Source: an uncultured Pelagibacteraceae bacterium
GTDB lineage: Bacteria; Pseudomonadota; Alphaproteobacteria; Pelagibacterales; Pelagibacteraceae
Assembly (NCBI GenBank): GCA_902576045.1
Contig: CACGTU010000003.1
Coordinates: 1 to 64,000 of the forward strand
Direction: 5' to 3'
DNA length: 64,000 bases
The notes under the pieces are model-generated. The model did no database searches, was not told the origin of the DNA, and worked only from the letters and a program-made list of their open reading frames with translations. Below, piece after piece: positions 1-8,417 of the stretch. The position numbers and the translations under genes were made by a program. The first letter of the stretch is position 1, and each line of letters begins with the position of its first letter.

Positions 1-9
1 TGTGGTTCC

Positions 10-1116
10 TTATAATACAAAAAATAGCGAGAAAATAAGCAATAATATTCCTATTGAAATATAAGTTAATTTAATATCACTTTTAAATTTAGATATAATT
101 CTGTCAAACTTGGTTTCTTTCATAGTTAAATTTTCATTTAAACCTGTTTGAGTTGCAAATCCCTTGTTCCTACCAATTGACAAAAATTTATTTTTTCTGT
201 GGTTTAATATTTCATCTTTTTCCATAGAGAGAAAAAAATTTAAGTTTTTATCTAATGATAATCGAACGTTGTCTAAAATTAAATCTCTATCTCTATGAGC
301 TCCACCAATTGGTTCTGGAATAATTTCATCTATTATGTCTAAACTAAGTAAATCTTTAGATGAAAGTTTCATTGCTTTTGATGCCTCTAGAGTTTTTTTT
401 GGATCACGCCAAAGAATTGTTGCACATCCTTCAGGAGAAATTACCGAGTAGATAGCATTTTGTAACATTAATACTTTATTAGATGATGCAAGAGCGATTG
501 CGCCACCAGATCCACCCTCGCCAATTATCACGGAAATAGTTGGAACGGTTAGTTCCATACAACATTCAATAGATTTTGCTATGGCCTCTGCTTGACCTCT
601 TTCCTCTGCTCCAACCCCTGGATATGCGCCAGGTGTGTCTATAAATGAAATTATGGGAATTCTAAACTTGTTTGCTAACTTCATAAGTCTAATTGTTTTT
701 CTATAACCTTCTGGCCGCATCATACCGAAATTTCTCTCTATTCTTGTCTCTAAATTCTCACCTTTTTCTTGACCAATAACTAGTACTGACTTTCCATTGA
801 ATTTAGCAAATCCTGAAATGACAGACTTGTCTTCTCCATAATATCTATCTCCAGAAAGAGCTACGAACTCCTCGAACAAATTATCAATGAAAAATTTAGC
901 TTTGGGTCTGTCTTCATGTCTTGCAACTAAAGCAGTTTGCCATGGGTCTAAATTTGAGTAAATCTCACTTAACTTTTCATCAATTTCTTTTTGGACTTTA
1001 GAAATTTTAGACGTATCAACTTCGGACAATCCCTCTTGATTATATGGGTCTTTTAATTGATCAAGTTCTGCTTCTAAGTTTTTTACTTCTGTTTCAAAAT
1101 TTAGGTAATTTTTCAT
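10..1116 (-). CDS. accA: Acetyl-CoA carboxylase carboxyltransferase subunit alpha
   Basis: Alpha half of the cytosolic carboxyltransferase that moves carboxyl from carboxybiotin to acetyl-CoA, giving malonyl-CoA for fatty acid synthesis. The crotonase-like core is clear: an N-terminal helical region (residues 1-60), the FIDTPGAYPG segment (158-167) and the oxyanion-loop stretch GEGGSGGAIALAS (199-211). The partner accD lies at 22868 in this window. The protein is 368 aa, while the family is usually about 315-320 aa. The excess is a C-terminal tail (about 317-368) ending in one hydrophobic helix (about 350-368) that would put the enzyme at the membrane. Identification is certain; the tail function is unknown. 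Confidence 0.96.
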   Translation of the reverse strand: MKNYLNFETEVKNLEAELDQLKDPYNQEGLSEVDTSKISKVQKEIDEKLSEIYSNLDPWQTALVARHEDRPKAKFFIDNLFEEFVALSGDRYYGEDKSVISGFAKFNGKSVLVIGQEKGENLETRIERNFGMMRPEGYRKTIRLMKLANKFRIPIISFIDTPGAYPGVGAEERGQAEAIAKSIECCMELTVPTISVIIGEGGSGGAIALASSNKVLMLQNAIYSVISPEGCATILWRDPKKTLEASKAMKLSSKDLLSLDIIDEIIPEPIGGAHRDRDLILDNVRLSLDKNLNFFLSMEKDEILNHRKNKFLSIGRNKGFATQTGLNENLTMKETKFDRIISKFKSDIKLTYISIGILLLIFSLFFVL

Positions 1117-1176
1117 TTAAAGGCTTTATTATATCCAAAAAAGGCAATAAAATGTCTTAAAAATTTTATGTTTTTA

Positions 1177-1316
1177 TGGGAGAGACTATTTTAGCGCCGA
1201 AGGAGCAACTTCCCCGGAAACTCTCAGGCAAAAGGACCATTCTTACATAATAATCTGGAAAGAGATTAAATCTCACCGACGGAGTAAAACTCTCAGGTTA
1301 ATCAACAGATGGGGTT
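1177..1316 (+). promoter_or_regulatory. Tandem glycine riboswitch upstream of glcB
   Basis: Two consecutive glycine-aptamer cores are visible in the 216-bp gap before glcB. The first (about 1177-1248) has GGGAGAG, GCGCCGAAGGAGCAA and ACTCTCAGGCAAAAGGAC. The second (about 1254-1316) has TCTGGAAAGAG, CACCGACGG and AAACTCTCAGG followed by a closing strand. These are the standard conserved boxes of the glycine class. The glcB ATG begins about 17 nt after the second aptamer. A glycine riboswitch controlling malate synthase is known from Pelagibacter, where it links glycine supply to glyoxylate use. Direction of control cannot be read from sequence alone. Confidence 0.93.
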
Positions 1317-1332
1317 AAAATTAATTTAGTTT

Positions 1333-3483
1333 ATGAAAGAAAAATTTATTAAAATAAATAATTTATCTGTTGATAAAATACTTGCTGATTTTATAGATAA
1401 TGAGCTGTTATTAGATACAAATATAAGTCCTAAAAAATTTTGGGATGGTTTCGATAAGGCAGTGCATGAGCTTGCTCCAAAAAACAGAGAGCTTTTAGAA
1501 ATAAGAGAAACCATACAAAAAGAAATAGATCTTTGGCACAAAAAAAATAAATTTGAAGAATTTAATTTAGAAGACTACAAAAATTTTCTAAAGGATATTG
1601 GTTACCTAAAGGAAGAAGGTCCAGAATTCAAAATTGAAACTAAAAATTTAGACACTGAAATTTCAAGTATAGCAGGACCTCAATTGGTTGTGCCGATAAT
1701 GAATGCTAGATATAGTTTAAATGCAGCTAATGCGAGATGGATGAGCTTGTATGACAGTTTGTATGGCACTGATGTAATTGAGTCTGAAGAGAGTGGGAGT
1801 GAAAAATATGATCCTCTAAGAGGTGAGCAAGTAATTAATTATGCTAGAGATTTTTTAAATAAACATTTTCCTATAAATGATATTAGTTGGAGAGAAATCT
1901 CTGGATTTGAAGTTCATGATGGAAATTTAAAGATTAAAAAAGATAAAGATTTATTTGATTTAAAACAAAACGAAAAATTTACAGGTTTTAGAGGAGAAGC
2001 TTTAAAGCCCACTGCCGTTATATTAAATAATAATAATTTACATTTAGAAATTATCATAAATCCAAAAGCGTTTAGCGCAGCACAAGATACAGCCGGAATA
2101 AGTGATATTATAATAGAATCAGCAATTTCGACTATATGCGATCATGAAGATAGTGTTGCCGCAGTTGATGCAGAAGATAAGGTTGCATGTTACAGAAATT
2201 GGTTAGGATTAATGAAGGGAGATTTAGTTTCAATTTTTGAAAAACAAGGAAAACAATTAAAAAGAAAACTAAACCCAGATAGAAGTTATATATCTAACTC
2301 AGGAAAAAATATGAAACTTCATGGAAGAAGTTTGTTATTGGTTCGAAATGTTGGACACCTAATGACTAACCCGTCAATTATACTAAATGATGGATCTGAA
2401 GTTCCTGAAGGAATTTTAGATGCATTTATTACATCGGCAGCTTGCCTTCATGATTTAAAACGTAAAGGCAACTCTAGATCAGGTTCAATTTATATAGTTA
2501 AACCTAAAATGCATGGACCAGATGAAACAGCATTTACTGATATTATTTTTGGAAAAGTGGAAGAGGTTTTCGAATTAGAAAAGAATACGATTAAATGTGG
2601 AATTATGGATGAGGAAAGAAGAACCTCTGCAAATTTAAAGGAGTGTATTAGAACCTTAAAACATAGAGTTTTTTTTATCAATACTGGATTTTTAGATCGT
2701 ACAGGCGATGAAATGCATACCTCAATGGAGGCAGGTCCTATGATTAAAAAAGGAGATATGAAAAAGTCAAAATGGATTGAAGCCTATGAAAATAATAATG
2801 TCGATATTGGCTTAAAATGTGGTTTTTCTGGTGTAGCTCAAATCGGTAAAGGAATGTGGGCAATGCCAGATAAAATGAAAGACATGATGGAGCAAAAAAT
2901 TGGCCATTTAAATTCCGGTGCAAATTGCGCATGGGTGCCATCACCTACAGCTGCAGCATTGCATGCTTTACATTATCATGAAATTGATATTTTCAAAAAA
3001 CATGAAGAACTAAAATCAAGATCTTCAGCAAAATTAGATGATCTTTTAGATATACCAATAGCTGATAGGCCAAATTGGTCTGTTGAGGAAATAGAAAATG
3101 AGATATCAAATTCGGCTCAAACAATATTAGGCTACGTAGTTAGATGGGTAGATCAAGGTGTAGGTTGTTCTAAAGTTCCAGATATAAATAATGTAGGTTT
3201 AATGGAGGATAGAGCAACTTTAAGAATATCTTCACAACATATCGCAAATTGGTTGCACCATGGATATTGCTCAAACAAGCAAGTGCTTGAAATCATGAAG
3301 AAAATGGCAAAGGTAGTTGATGATCAAAACAATAGTGATCCAAACTATGAAAACATGTCCCCGAAGTATTACAAATCGATTGCATTTAAAGCTGCTTGTG
3401 AACTTATCTTTCATGGTAAATCACAACCATCTGGTTACACGGAACCTCTTCTGCATTTAAACAGAATTATCAAGAAAAATTAA
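1333..3483 (+). CDS. glcB: Malate synthase G
   Basis: Condenses glyoxylate with acetyl-CoA to malate. At 716 aa it has the length of the monomeric G isoform. The C-terminal segment [15 protein letters not shown] (about 622-636) is the isoform G signature and includes the Asp (residue 626) that corresponds to the catalytic base region. SFEQ- or [23 protein letters not shown] conserved stretches are also present near residue 530. The gene follows a tandem glycine riboswitch, so expression is tied to glycine. In SAR11 this enzyme also takes glyoxylate derived from glycine or glycolate. Convergent with recR with only one base between the stop codons. Confidence 0.96.
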   Translation: MKEKFIKINNLSVDKILADFIDNELLLDTNISPKKFWDGFDKAVHELAPKNRELLEIRETIQKEIDLWHKKNKFEEFNLEDYKNFLKDIGYLKEEGPEFKIETKNLDTEISSIAGPQLVVPIMNARYSLNAANARWMSLYDSLYGTDVIESEESGSEKYDPLRGEQVINYARDFLNKHFPINDISWREISGFEVHDGNLKIKKDKDLFDLKQNEKFTGFRGEALKPTAVILNNNNLHLEIIINPKAFSAAQDTAGISDIIIESAISTICDHEDSVAAVDAEDKVACYRNWLGLMKGDLVSIFEKQGKQLKRKLNPDRSYISNSGKNMKLHGRSLLLVRNVGHLMTNPSIILNDGSEVPEGILDAFITSAACLHDLKRKGNSRSGSIYIVKPKMHGPDETAFTDIIFGKVEEVFELEKNTIKCGIMDEERRTSANLKECIRTLKHRVFFINTGFLDRTGDEMHTSMEAGPMIKKGDMKKSKWIEAYENNNVDIGLKCGFSGVAQIGKGMWAMPDKMKDMMEQKIGHLNSGANCAWVPSPTAAALHALHYHEIDIFKKHEELKSRSSAKLDDLLDIPIADRPNWSVEEIENEISNSAQTILGYVVRWVDQGVGCSKVPDINNVGLMEDRATLRISSQHIANWLHHGYCSNKQVLEIMKKMAKVVDDQNNSDPNYENMSPKYYKSIAFKAACELIFHGKSQPSGYTEPLLHLNRIIKKN

Positions 3484-3484
3484 A

Positions 3485-4096
3485 TTATTGTCCTAAATTT
3501 TTGCGATTTTTAAACGCTGAAATAAGAGTTCCATCATCTAAATTTTCAATTTCACCTCCAATAGGTAAGCCTTGTGCAAGTTTAGAAATTTTTACATCAA
3601 TATTTCTTAGACTATCCTGTATATAAAAAGCTGTTGTTTGGCCTTCTACTGTAGCTGAGGTTGCTAAAATTATTTCATCAATATTATTTTTTTTTACTCT
3701 ATGAATTAATGAGTCTATTAGTAAATCTTCTTTTCTTTGATTAGTTGAATTATCAATAGTGCCTCCTAAAATGTGGAAGTATCCTTGAAAGATACTAGAA
3801 CTTTCAATTGCCCATTGATCTGCAATATTTTCAACAACACATATTTTGCTATGCTTATTTGTTATAAACTTACATGAATCATAATCGCATTCCAGTGATG
3901 AGGGTTTTAATGTTCCACATATTTTGCACCTTGAGACATTTTTGTAAACTTCGGTCAATGCTTTCGATAATGGTTTAAAAATCTCGTCACGATTATTTAA
4001 TAGTTTTAATAAAATTCTTTTAGCTGATTTTGGACCAAGACCAGGTAACTTAGAAATTAATTTTATTAAAGTTTCAATCTCAGAAATATTTTTCAT
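3485..4096 (-). CDS. recR: Recombination mediator protein RecR
   Basis: RecFOR-pathway protein that helps load RecA on gapped DNA. It has 203 aa, the normal length. A helix-hairpin-helix occupies residues 11-30 (LISKLPGLGPKSAKRILL). A four-cysteine zinc finger follows (C57, C60, C70, C75), then a Toprim domain with EIILATSATVEGQTTAFYI. It is last in the order SRP RNA, dnaX, ybaB, recR, a very conserved bacterial cluster, with 5 bp to ybaB. Confidence 0.95.
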   Translation of the reverse strand: MKNISEIETLIKLISKLPGLGPKSAKRILLKLLNNRDEIFKPLSKALTEVYKNVSRCKICGTLKPSSLECDYDSCKFITNKHSKICVVENIADQWAIESSSIFQGYFHILGGTIDNSTNQRKEDLLIDSLIHRVKKNNIDEIILATSATVEGQTTAFYIQDSLRNIDVKISKLAQGLPIGGEIENLDDGTLISAFKNRKNLGQ

Positions 4097-4101
4097 TTAT
4101 T

Positions 4102-4419
4102 TTAAAGTGGCCACTTAAAACCAGGTATTCCAAATCCACCAGTTGCTTTTGATATTTCCTCGGAAGTTTTAGATTTAAGCTGTGATTTCGCATTATTATG
4201 TGCAGCTGTGATTAGATCTTGTATTATACCCTTCTCTTCCTTTAAAATTTCTTCACTTAACTGAATATTTGTCATTTCTCCATCACCATTCAGTGTAACT
4301 TTTATTGCATCTCCTCCAGAACTCCCTACTACCTCAATTTGCTTAATTTTTTCTTGGCTTTCTTTCATTTTTGCCTCAAGTTCTTTTGCTTTATCTAAAA
4401 TCTTGCTAAAATCAGTCAT
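4102..4419 (-). CDS. ybaB: YbaB/EbfC family nucleoid-associated protein
   Basis: Small DNA-binding protein of the YbaB/EbfC family, which binds DNA as a dimer and affects nucleoid structure. It has 105 aa. A charged N-terminal helix (ILDKAKELEAKMKESQEKI) is followed by the typical three-stranded sheet with GDAIKVTLNGDGEMTNIQL and a C-terminal Gly/Pro-rich tail (GGFGIPGFKWPL). It lies between dnaX and recR as in most bacteria and overlaps the dnaX stop by 8 bp. Confidence 0.92.
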   Translation of the reverse strand: MTDFSKILDKAKELEAKMKESQEKIKQIEVVGSSGGDAIKVTLNGDGEMTNIQLSEEILKEEKGIIQDLITAAHNNAKSQLKSKTSEEISKATGGFGIPGFKWPL

Positions 4420-6055
4420 TATTCTCCTTATCTATTTTTTTTACATCAACAAGTTCAGCGTCAGGTAAGATTTCTAAAACCTGTTTATAAATATTACTTT
4501 TTTTTACTTCCTCAAAAATTTGCTTCTGGTTAATTTGATTCTTCTCTTTTACTGAAACCTCTCCCCTTTTTTTTGACAGGGTAATTATCCATCTATTATT
4601 TGTCCATAAAAAAAGTTTATTTGATAATTCTTTTATAAAATCTTTATCTAATTTATCATTGAAAGATATTTCCATTCTACAATTCTCGAAAGAAACAAGA
4701 TTGACATTTGTTTCTAATTCATATTTTAGTTGAACTTCTTTATACGTGTTACAAAAATTGAGTAACTCTTGAAAAGAATTTATTTCCGTTTTTTTTTTGT
4801 CTAATTCTAACTTAGGATCAATTTTATCTTCTTGGGCTACATTCTTAATCTGATTTACCATCTCTACAGATTTATCTATTTTTGTATTTTGTTTATCAAC
4901 TGATAAATTTAATGAATGTTTGGGTATATCATCTTTGATTTTAAATCCTTTTAAATAAATTAATCTTGTTAGAAACATCTCAACAGATAAGTTTGGATTT
5001 GAAACAATTTCTAATTCATCAATAGTTTTAATTGTAAATTGCCAAAACAAAATAATCTCTTGAACATTTGTTTTATCAGCAATTTCTGAAATTTTTTTAA
5101 ATTCATTATCATTAAGATTGAAATTTGTTCCACCAAGACTTATAGAATCGATATTTTTTATATAATAGAGCACCTCAAGGAAATCATTTAAAAATAATTT
5201 TGGGTCAATTCCTGCATCAAATGATTTTCTATAGTTTTCAATTACTTTTTTTTCATCACCTTTAAGTAGGTATTCGATTAATTCTATAATAAAACTTTTA
5301 TCAAAATATCCAAAAATTTTTTGTGCTTTTTCTAAGGTTAATTCACCACTATCTTTATTACTCATCAATCCACGATCTAACAACGAAAGTGAATCTCTTA
5401 CTGATCCCTCAGAAATTTTGACAATTAATCTTAATGCATCTTCTGAAACTAGTCCTTTTTCTTTTAAAGTAATATCTTTTAAATAATTAAACAGTTTATC
5501 AGACTGAATTCTAGATAAATCAAATCTTTGACATCTAGAAACTACAGTAACAGGTATTTTTTTTATTTCAGTCGTTGCAAATATAAATTTCAAATAACTT
5601 GGGGGCTCTTCAAGTGTTTTTAATAATGCATTAAATGCTTGTTTGCTAAGCATATGTACTTCATCGATAATGAATATCTTAAATTTTGCTGAGGTGGGAC
5701 CGTATCTGGAAAATTCTATTAAATCTCTAATATCATCAACACCAGTTTTGCTAGCCGCATCCATCTCTAAAATGTCAATATGGTTTGAATCAGCGATAGA
5801 TTTACAAGTACAGTTTTCACATGTTTGATAATTGCTAAGACCCTCAATACCATTTTTACAATTCAAAGCCTTTGCTACAATCCTAGCTAAGGTAGTTTTG
5901 CCTACTCCTCTGATGCCGGTAAAAAGATAAGCATTTGGTGTTTTTTCAGATTTAATTCCATTGACAATTGTTTCAATTACAACTTCTTGTCCAATTAAAT
6001 CTTCAGGTATCTGAGGTCTGTATTTTAAAGCTAATACTTTTGAATTATTTGTCAT
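4412..6055 (-). CDS. dnaX: DNA polymerase III subunits tau/gamma
   Basis: Clamp-loader ATPase of the replicative polymerase. Walker A TGIRGVGKTTLA, the zinc-binding Cys cluster (CKNG...CENCTC), Walker B with IFIIDEVHML and the sensor/arginine-finger region VVSRCQRFDLSRI are all present. A longer open frame starts at 6076 inside the end of the SRP RNA gene. I chose the ATG at 6055 (MTNNSKVLALKYRPQ) because YRPQ lies close to the N-terminus in the family. That gives 547 aa. The C-terminal tau-like region is K/D/N rich. First protein gene after the SRP RNA gene, followed by ybaB and recR. Confidence 0.95.
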   Translation of the reverse strand: MTNNSKVLALKYRPQIPEDLIGQEVVIETIVNGIKSEKTPNAYLFTGIRGVGKTTLARIVAKALNCKNGIEGLSNYQTCENCTCKSIADSNHIDILEMDAASKTGVDDIRDLIEFSRYGPTSAKFKIFIIDEVHMLSKQAFNALLKTLEEPPSYLKFIFATTEIKKIPVTVVSRCQRFDLSRIQSDKLFNYLKDITLKEKGLVSEDALRLIVKISEGSVRDSLSLLDRGLMSNKDSGELTLEKAQKIFGYFDKSFIIELIEYLLKGDEKKVIENYRKSFDAGIDPKLFLNDFLEVLYYIKNIDSISLGGTNFNLNDNEFKKISEIADKTNVQEIILFWQFTIKTIDELEIVSNPNLSVEMFLTRLIYLKGFKIKDDIPKHSLNLSVDKQNTKIDKSVEMVNQIKNVAQEDKIDPKLELDKKKTEINSFQELLNFCNTYKEVQLKYELETNVNLVSFENCRMEISFNDKLDKDFIKELSNKLFLWTNNRWIITLSKKRGEVSVKEKNQINQKQIFEEVKKSNIYKQVLEILPDAELVDVKKIDKENND

Positions 6056-6062
6056 TAATAAA

Positions 6063-6152
6063 AGGAGACCAACCAACCTGGAAAATACTCATTACCCTTG
6101 CTCTTTTTCAAGCCTGGGGGAGTTCATGGTAACTCCACCTGATTGGCCCCCA
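6063..6152 (-). ncRNA. ffs: Signal recognition particle RNA, small bacterial (4.5S) type
   Basis: On the minus strand the 5' GGGGGCCAATCAGGTGGA segment pairs with the 3' TCCAGGTTGGTTGGTCTCC segment, closing a long hairpin. The tip carries CCCAGGCTTGAAAAAGAGCAAGGGTA split around an A-rich tetraloop, which matches the conserved SRP loop and Ffh-binding internal loops (CAGG, AGCA, GGGTAA). Its position immediately upstream of dnaX is the usual alphaproteobacterial site. Ends are estimated to within about 5 nt. A perfect -10 box lies just upstream. Confidence 0.88.
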
Positions 6153-6157
6153 AAACT

Positions 6158-6187
6158 ATTATACCAATAATTTTTTCTATTCTACAA
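6158..6187 (-). promoter_or_regulatory. Probable sigma70 promoter of SRP RNA
   Basis: On the minus strand TTGTAG (6182-6187) and a perfect TATAAT (6158-6163) are separated by 18 bp. The -10 ends about 6 nt before the expected 5' end of the SRP RNA. The -35 matches the consensus only in its first half. It would also serve dnaX-ybaB-recR. Confidence 0.6.
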
Positions 6188-6199
6188 TAAAGTTAAACC

Positions 6200-7026
6200 T
6201 TATTTTTTTCTAATTTTATCAGCCTTATAAACACCTAGGACGTGCATATCTTCACAATGTAAACCTAATTCTTTTAACGAGTTTTTAATTTTATCCTCTT
6301 CAATATGACCCTCAATATCACATAGGAAAAAAAAGGAGGAAAAAGAATTCTTTTCAGGAAAACTTTGTAATTTTGTCAAATTTACCCCATTTAATGCGAA
6401 ACCTGATAGCGCAGAGTATAATGCAGCAGGTTTACTTTTAAGTTTAAATAAAAATGATGTTAAAAAGTCCCCTCTATTAAATTCTGGCTGATAGATATCT
6501 TTTCCCATTAGTAAAAATCTTGTTACATTATTTTCATCATCTTGAATGTTTTTTGTAAGACTTCTAAATTATAAATTTCAGCACTCAGTAGTGAGGCAAT
6601 CGCAGATTTAGTTTTATCTTTGTCCTCTGAAATATACTTAGCAGATCCAGCAGTATCAGCTCGTACATTTTCATTTAAATTATATTTTCTAATAAAGTTC
6701 GAGGATTGACTCAATGCTTGTGCATGTGAATATACATTTTTAATTTCGTTTATTTTAGAGCCTTTTACTCCAAGTAAATTGTGTTTTATTGGGAAAAAAT
6801 GCTCTTCATAAATATTTAATCTATATTTGAATATTAAATACTCAACACCTATGTTGCCTGTGGTTTTATTTGACTCTGGTATAATTGCTTTAATTTCACT
6901 ATTCTCACTCGATTTTTCAAAGCATTCATCAAAAGTTTTACAAGATATAGTTTCACAATCTGGATACATTTTTTTTGCACAGCTTTCACTGTAACTTCCA
7001 GGTATTCCTTGATAAGCAATTTTCAT
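6200..7026 (-). pseudogene. pheA: Prephenate dehydratase, interrupted by a frameshift in an A run
   Basis: Prephenate to phenylpyruvate in phenylalanine synthesis. The N-terminal periplasmic-binding-like catalytic part (MKIAYQGIPGSYSE onward) runs from 7026 to a stop at 6523. The ACT regulatory domain continues in another frame to 6200 (LKSKPAALYSALSGFA, the allosteric site region). The break is at a six-A run on the coding strand (6549-6554). Adding one A, or slipping -1 on AAA, yields LQKNIQDDENNVTRFLLMGK and restores the family-conserved TRF motif and a 275-aa protein. As written, the first piece lacks TRF and should be inactive. It lies 3 bp after kdsB. Sequence error or slippage is more likely than real loss. 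Confidence 0.85.
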
Positions 7027-7029
7027 ATT

Positions 7030-7779
7030 TTATTTCTTATATTCCATTAAATTTTTTAATTCTAGATAATCCTCTTTTGTATCAACTCCGATTGGTATTG
7101 TATTTGCATAAGCAACATCAATATTTATGCCATTCTCTAAAGCTCTTAATTGTTCAAGTTTCTTAACTTTTTCATTCTCAGTTTGATTTAATTTTACAAA
7201 TTTTTTGAGAATAGATTTTTTATAAATATAAATACCTATATGTTGATATATATAATTATTTTTTTTAGCGTCAATAATTCTCTCAAACTTTACCGCTTTT
7301 GAAATACTTTTTTTTTGCAAATCTTCATGGGTCACAACTTTAACTATGTTTGAGTTGCTGTATTTTTCTTGCTTTGATGTATCTATTTTACATGCTAGTG
7401 TTGCTAGATCTGAATTACTATTTACTGTTTGAAAATTTAAATTTTTAATATCAGATATATCAATTAGCGGCTCATCTCCTTGCAAATTAATTATGTAATC
7501 AACTTCATTTTCTAATTTAATTTTCTCGAGAGCCTCTGCAATTCTATCCGTACCAGTATTATGTTCTTTGCTTGTAAGTATTGATGTTCCTCCATTTTTT
7601 TGAACTTCACTCATGATTTCTTCATCGCAGGTAGTTACAAAAACATCTCCAATTCCACATTCAATTGCCTTTTCATAAACATGCATAATAATTGATTTAT
7701 TATTAATTTTTAGAAGAGGCTTGTTAGGTAGTCTTGTAGCTCCGAGCCTAGAAGGAATTAAAATTATACTTTTTACCAT
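7030..7779 (-). CDS. kdsB: 3-deoxy-manno-octulosonate cytidylyltransferase
   Basis: Activates KDO with CTP to CMP-KDO for lipopolysaccharide core synthesis in the cytoplasm. The 249-aa protein starts with the nucleotidyltransferase motif IPSRLGATRLPNKPL (residues 7-21). It also has NLQGDEPLI (residues 98-106) and YIYQHIGIYIYKKSIL, all typical of KdsB. It precedes pheA by 3 bp and diverges from the cytochrome c gene, an order common in alphaproteobacteria. kdsD at 13043 supplies the start of the same pathway. Confidence 0.94.
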   Translation of the reverse strand: MVKSIILIPSRLGATRLPNKPLLKINNKSIIMHVYEKAIECGIGDVFVTTCDEEIMSEVQKNGGTSILTSKEHNTGTDRIAEALEKIKLENEVDYIINLQGDEPLIDISDIKNLNFQTVNSNSDLATLACKIDTSKQEKYSNSNIVKVVTHEDLQKKSISKAVKFERIIDAKKNNYIYQHIGIYIYKKSILKKFVKLNQTENEKVKKLEQLRALENGINIDVAYANTIPIGVDTKEDYLELKNLMEYKK

Positions 7780-7795
7780 AAATTCTAAGTATTAT

Positions 7796-7810
7796 GCGTC
7801 TTTCAGACGC
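7796..7810. repeat. Inverted repeat between kdsB and cytochrome c genes
   Basis: GCGTCT-TTC-AGACGC is a perfect 6-bp inverted repeat with a 3-nt centre, extended by one T/A pair on the outside. It sits 17 bp upstream of kdsB and about 68 bp upstream of the divergent cytochrome c gene. Four G/C pairs per arm stand out in AT-rich DNA. It may be an operator or a 5'-UTR hairpin of kdsB. There is no upstream gene reading into it, so a terminator role is unlikely. Confidence 0.5.
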
Positions 7811-7877
7811 AAAATTAAAAATTAAATTTAGTATTTTTTAAGTTTATCATGTTATACGACCATATTAATTAAAAATC

Positions 7878-8417
7878 ATGGACTCATTTGAAGTAAATAA
7901 AATTATTGCTGCAGTTCTGCTTGTGGCTCTATTAGTTATTGGTATAGGTAAAATAGCTGACTTAGTGTTCTTTATAGAAAAGCCTGAGAAAGCTGGTTAC
8001 AAAGTTGAATTACCTGATACGGAAAATAGTTCTCAAAGTGTGATAGCTGCTGAGGTTGAAGAAGTTGATATTTCAGCTCTTTTAGCACTTGGTACAGTTG
8101 AACATGGAGAAAAAGTTTTCAAAAAATGTACAGCTTGTCATGTAGTGAATAAAGGTGGCGCAAACAAAATTGGACCAGTACTTTATGGTGTATTAGGAAG
8201 ACAAGTTGCTGCGATCAGCGATTATAAATATTCAAAGGCAATGTCGAATTATGATAAAAATTGGACTTTTGAAGAGATGAATGGTTATTTAAGAAAACCT
8301 CAATCTTATATAAAAGGTACTAAAATGGCATTTGCGGGTTTAAGAAAAGAAAAAGATAGAGCTTCTGTTATACTGTACTTAAATCAAAATTCAGATAATC
8401 CACTTCCTTTACCTTAA
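7878..8417 (+). CDS. Membrane-anchored class I cytochrome c (CycM type)
   Basis: Electron carrier held to the periplasmic face by an uncleaved N-terminal helix (residues 9-32) with a flexible linker (33-70). The haem site is CTACH (C84, C87, H88). The distal Met ligand is probably M150 in GTKMAF. It is 179 aa, like alphaproteobacterial c552/CycM, which links the bc1 complex to cytochrome oxidase. It diverges from kdsB-pheA, the usual alphaproteobacterial neighbour pair, and its 3' end overlaps argF by 9 bp. Confidence 0.92.
   Translation: MDSFEVNKIIAAVLLVALLVIGIGKIADLVFFIEKPEKAGYKVELPDTENSSQSVIAAEVEEVDISALLALGTVEHGEKVFKKCTACHVVNKGGANKIGPVLYGVLGRQVAAISDYKYSKAMSNYDKNWTFEEMNGYLRKPQSYIKGTKMAFAGLRKEKDRASVILYLNQNSDNPLPLP

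Noticed and set aside
6056..6076. Longer dnaX start (MVGLLLL)
   Set aside because: It lies in the SRP RNA 3' region and adds residues not seen in the family; ATG at 6055 fits.
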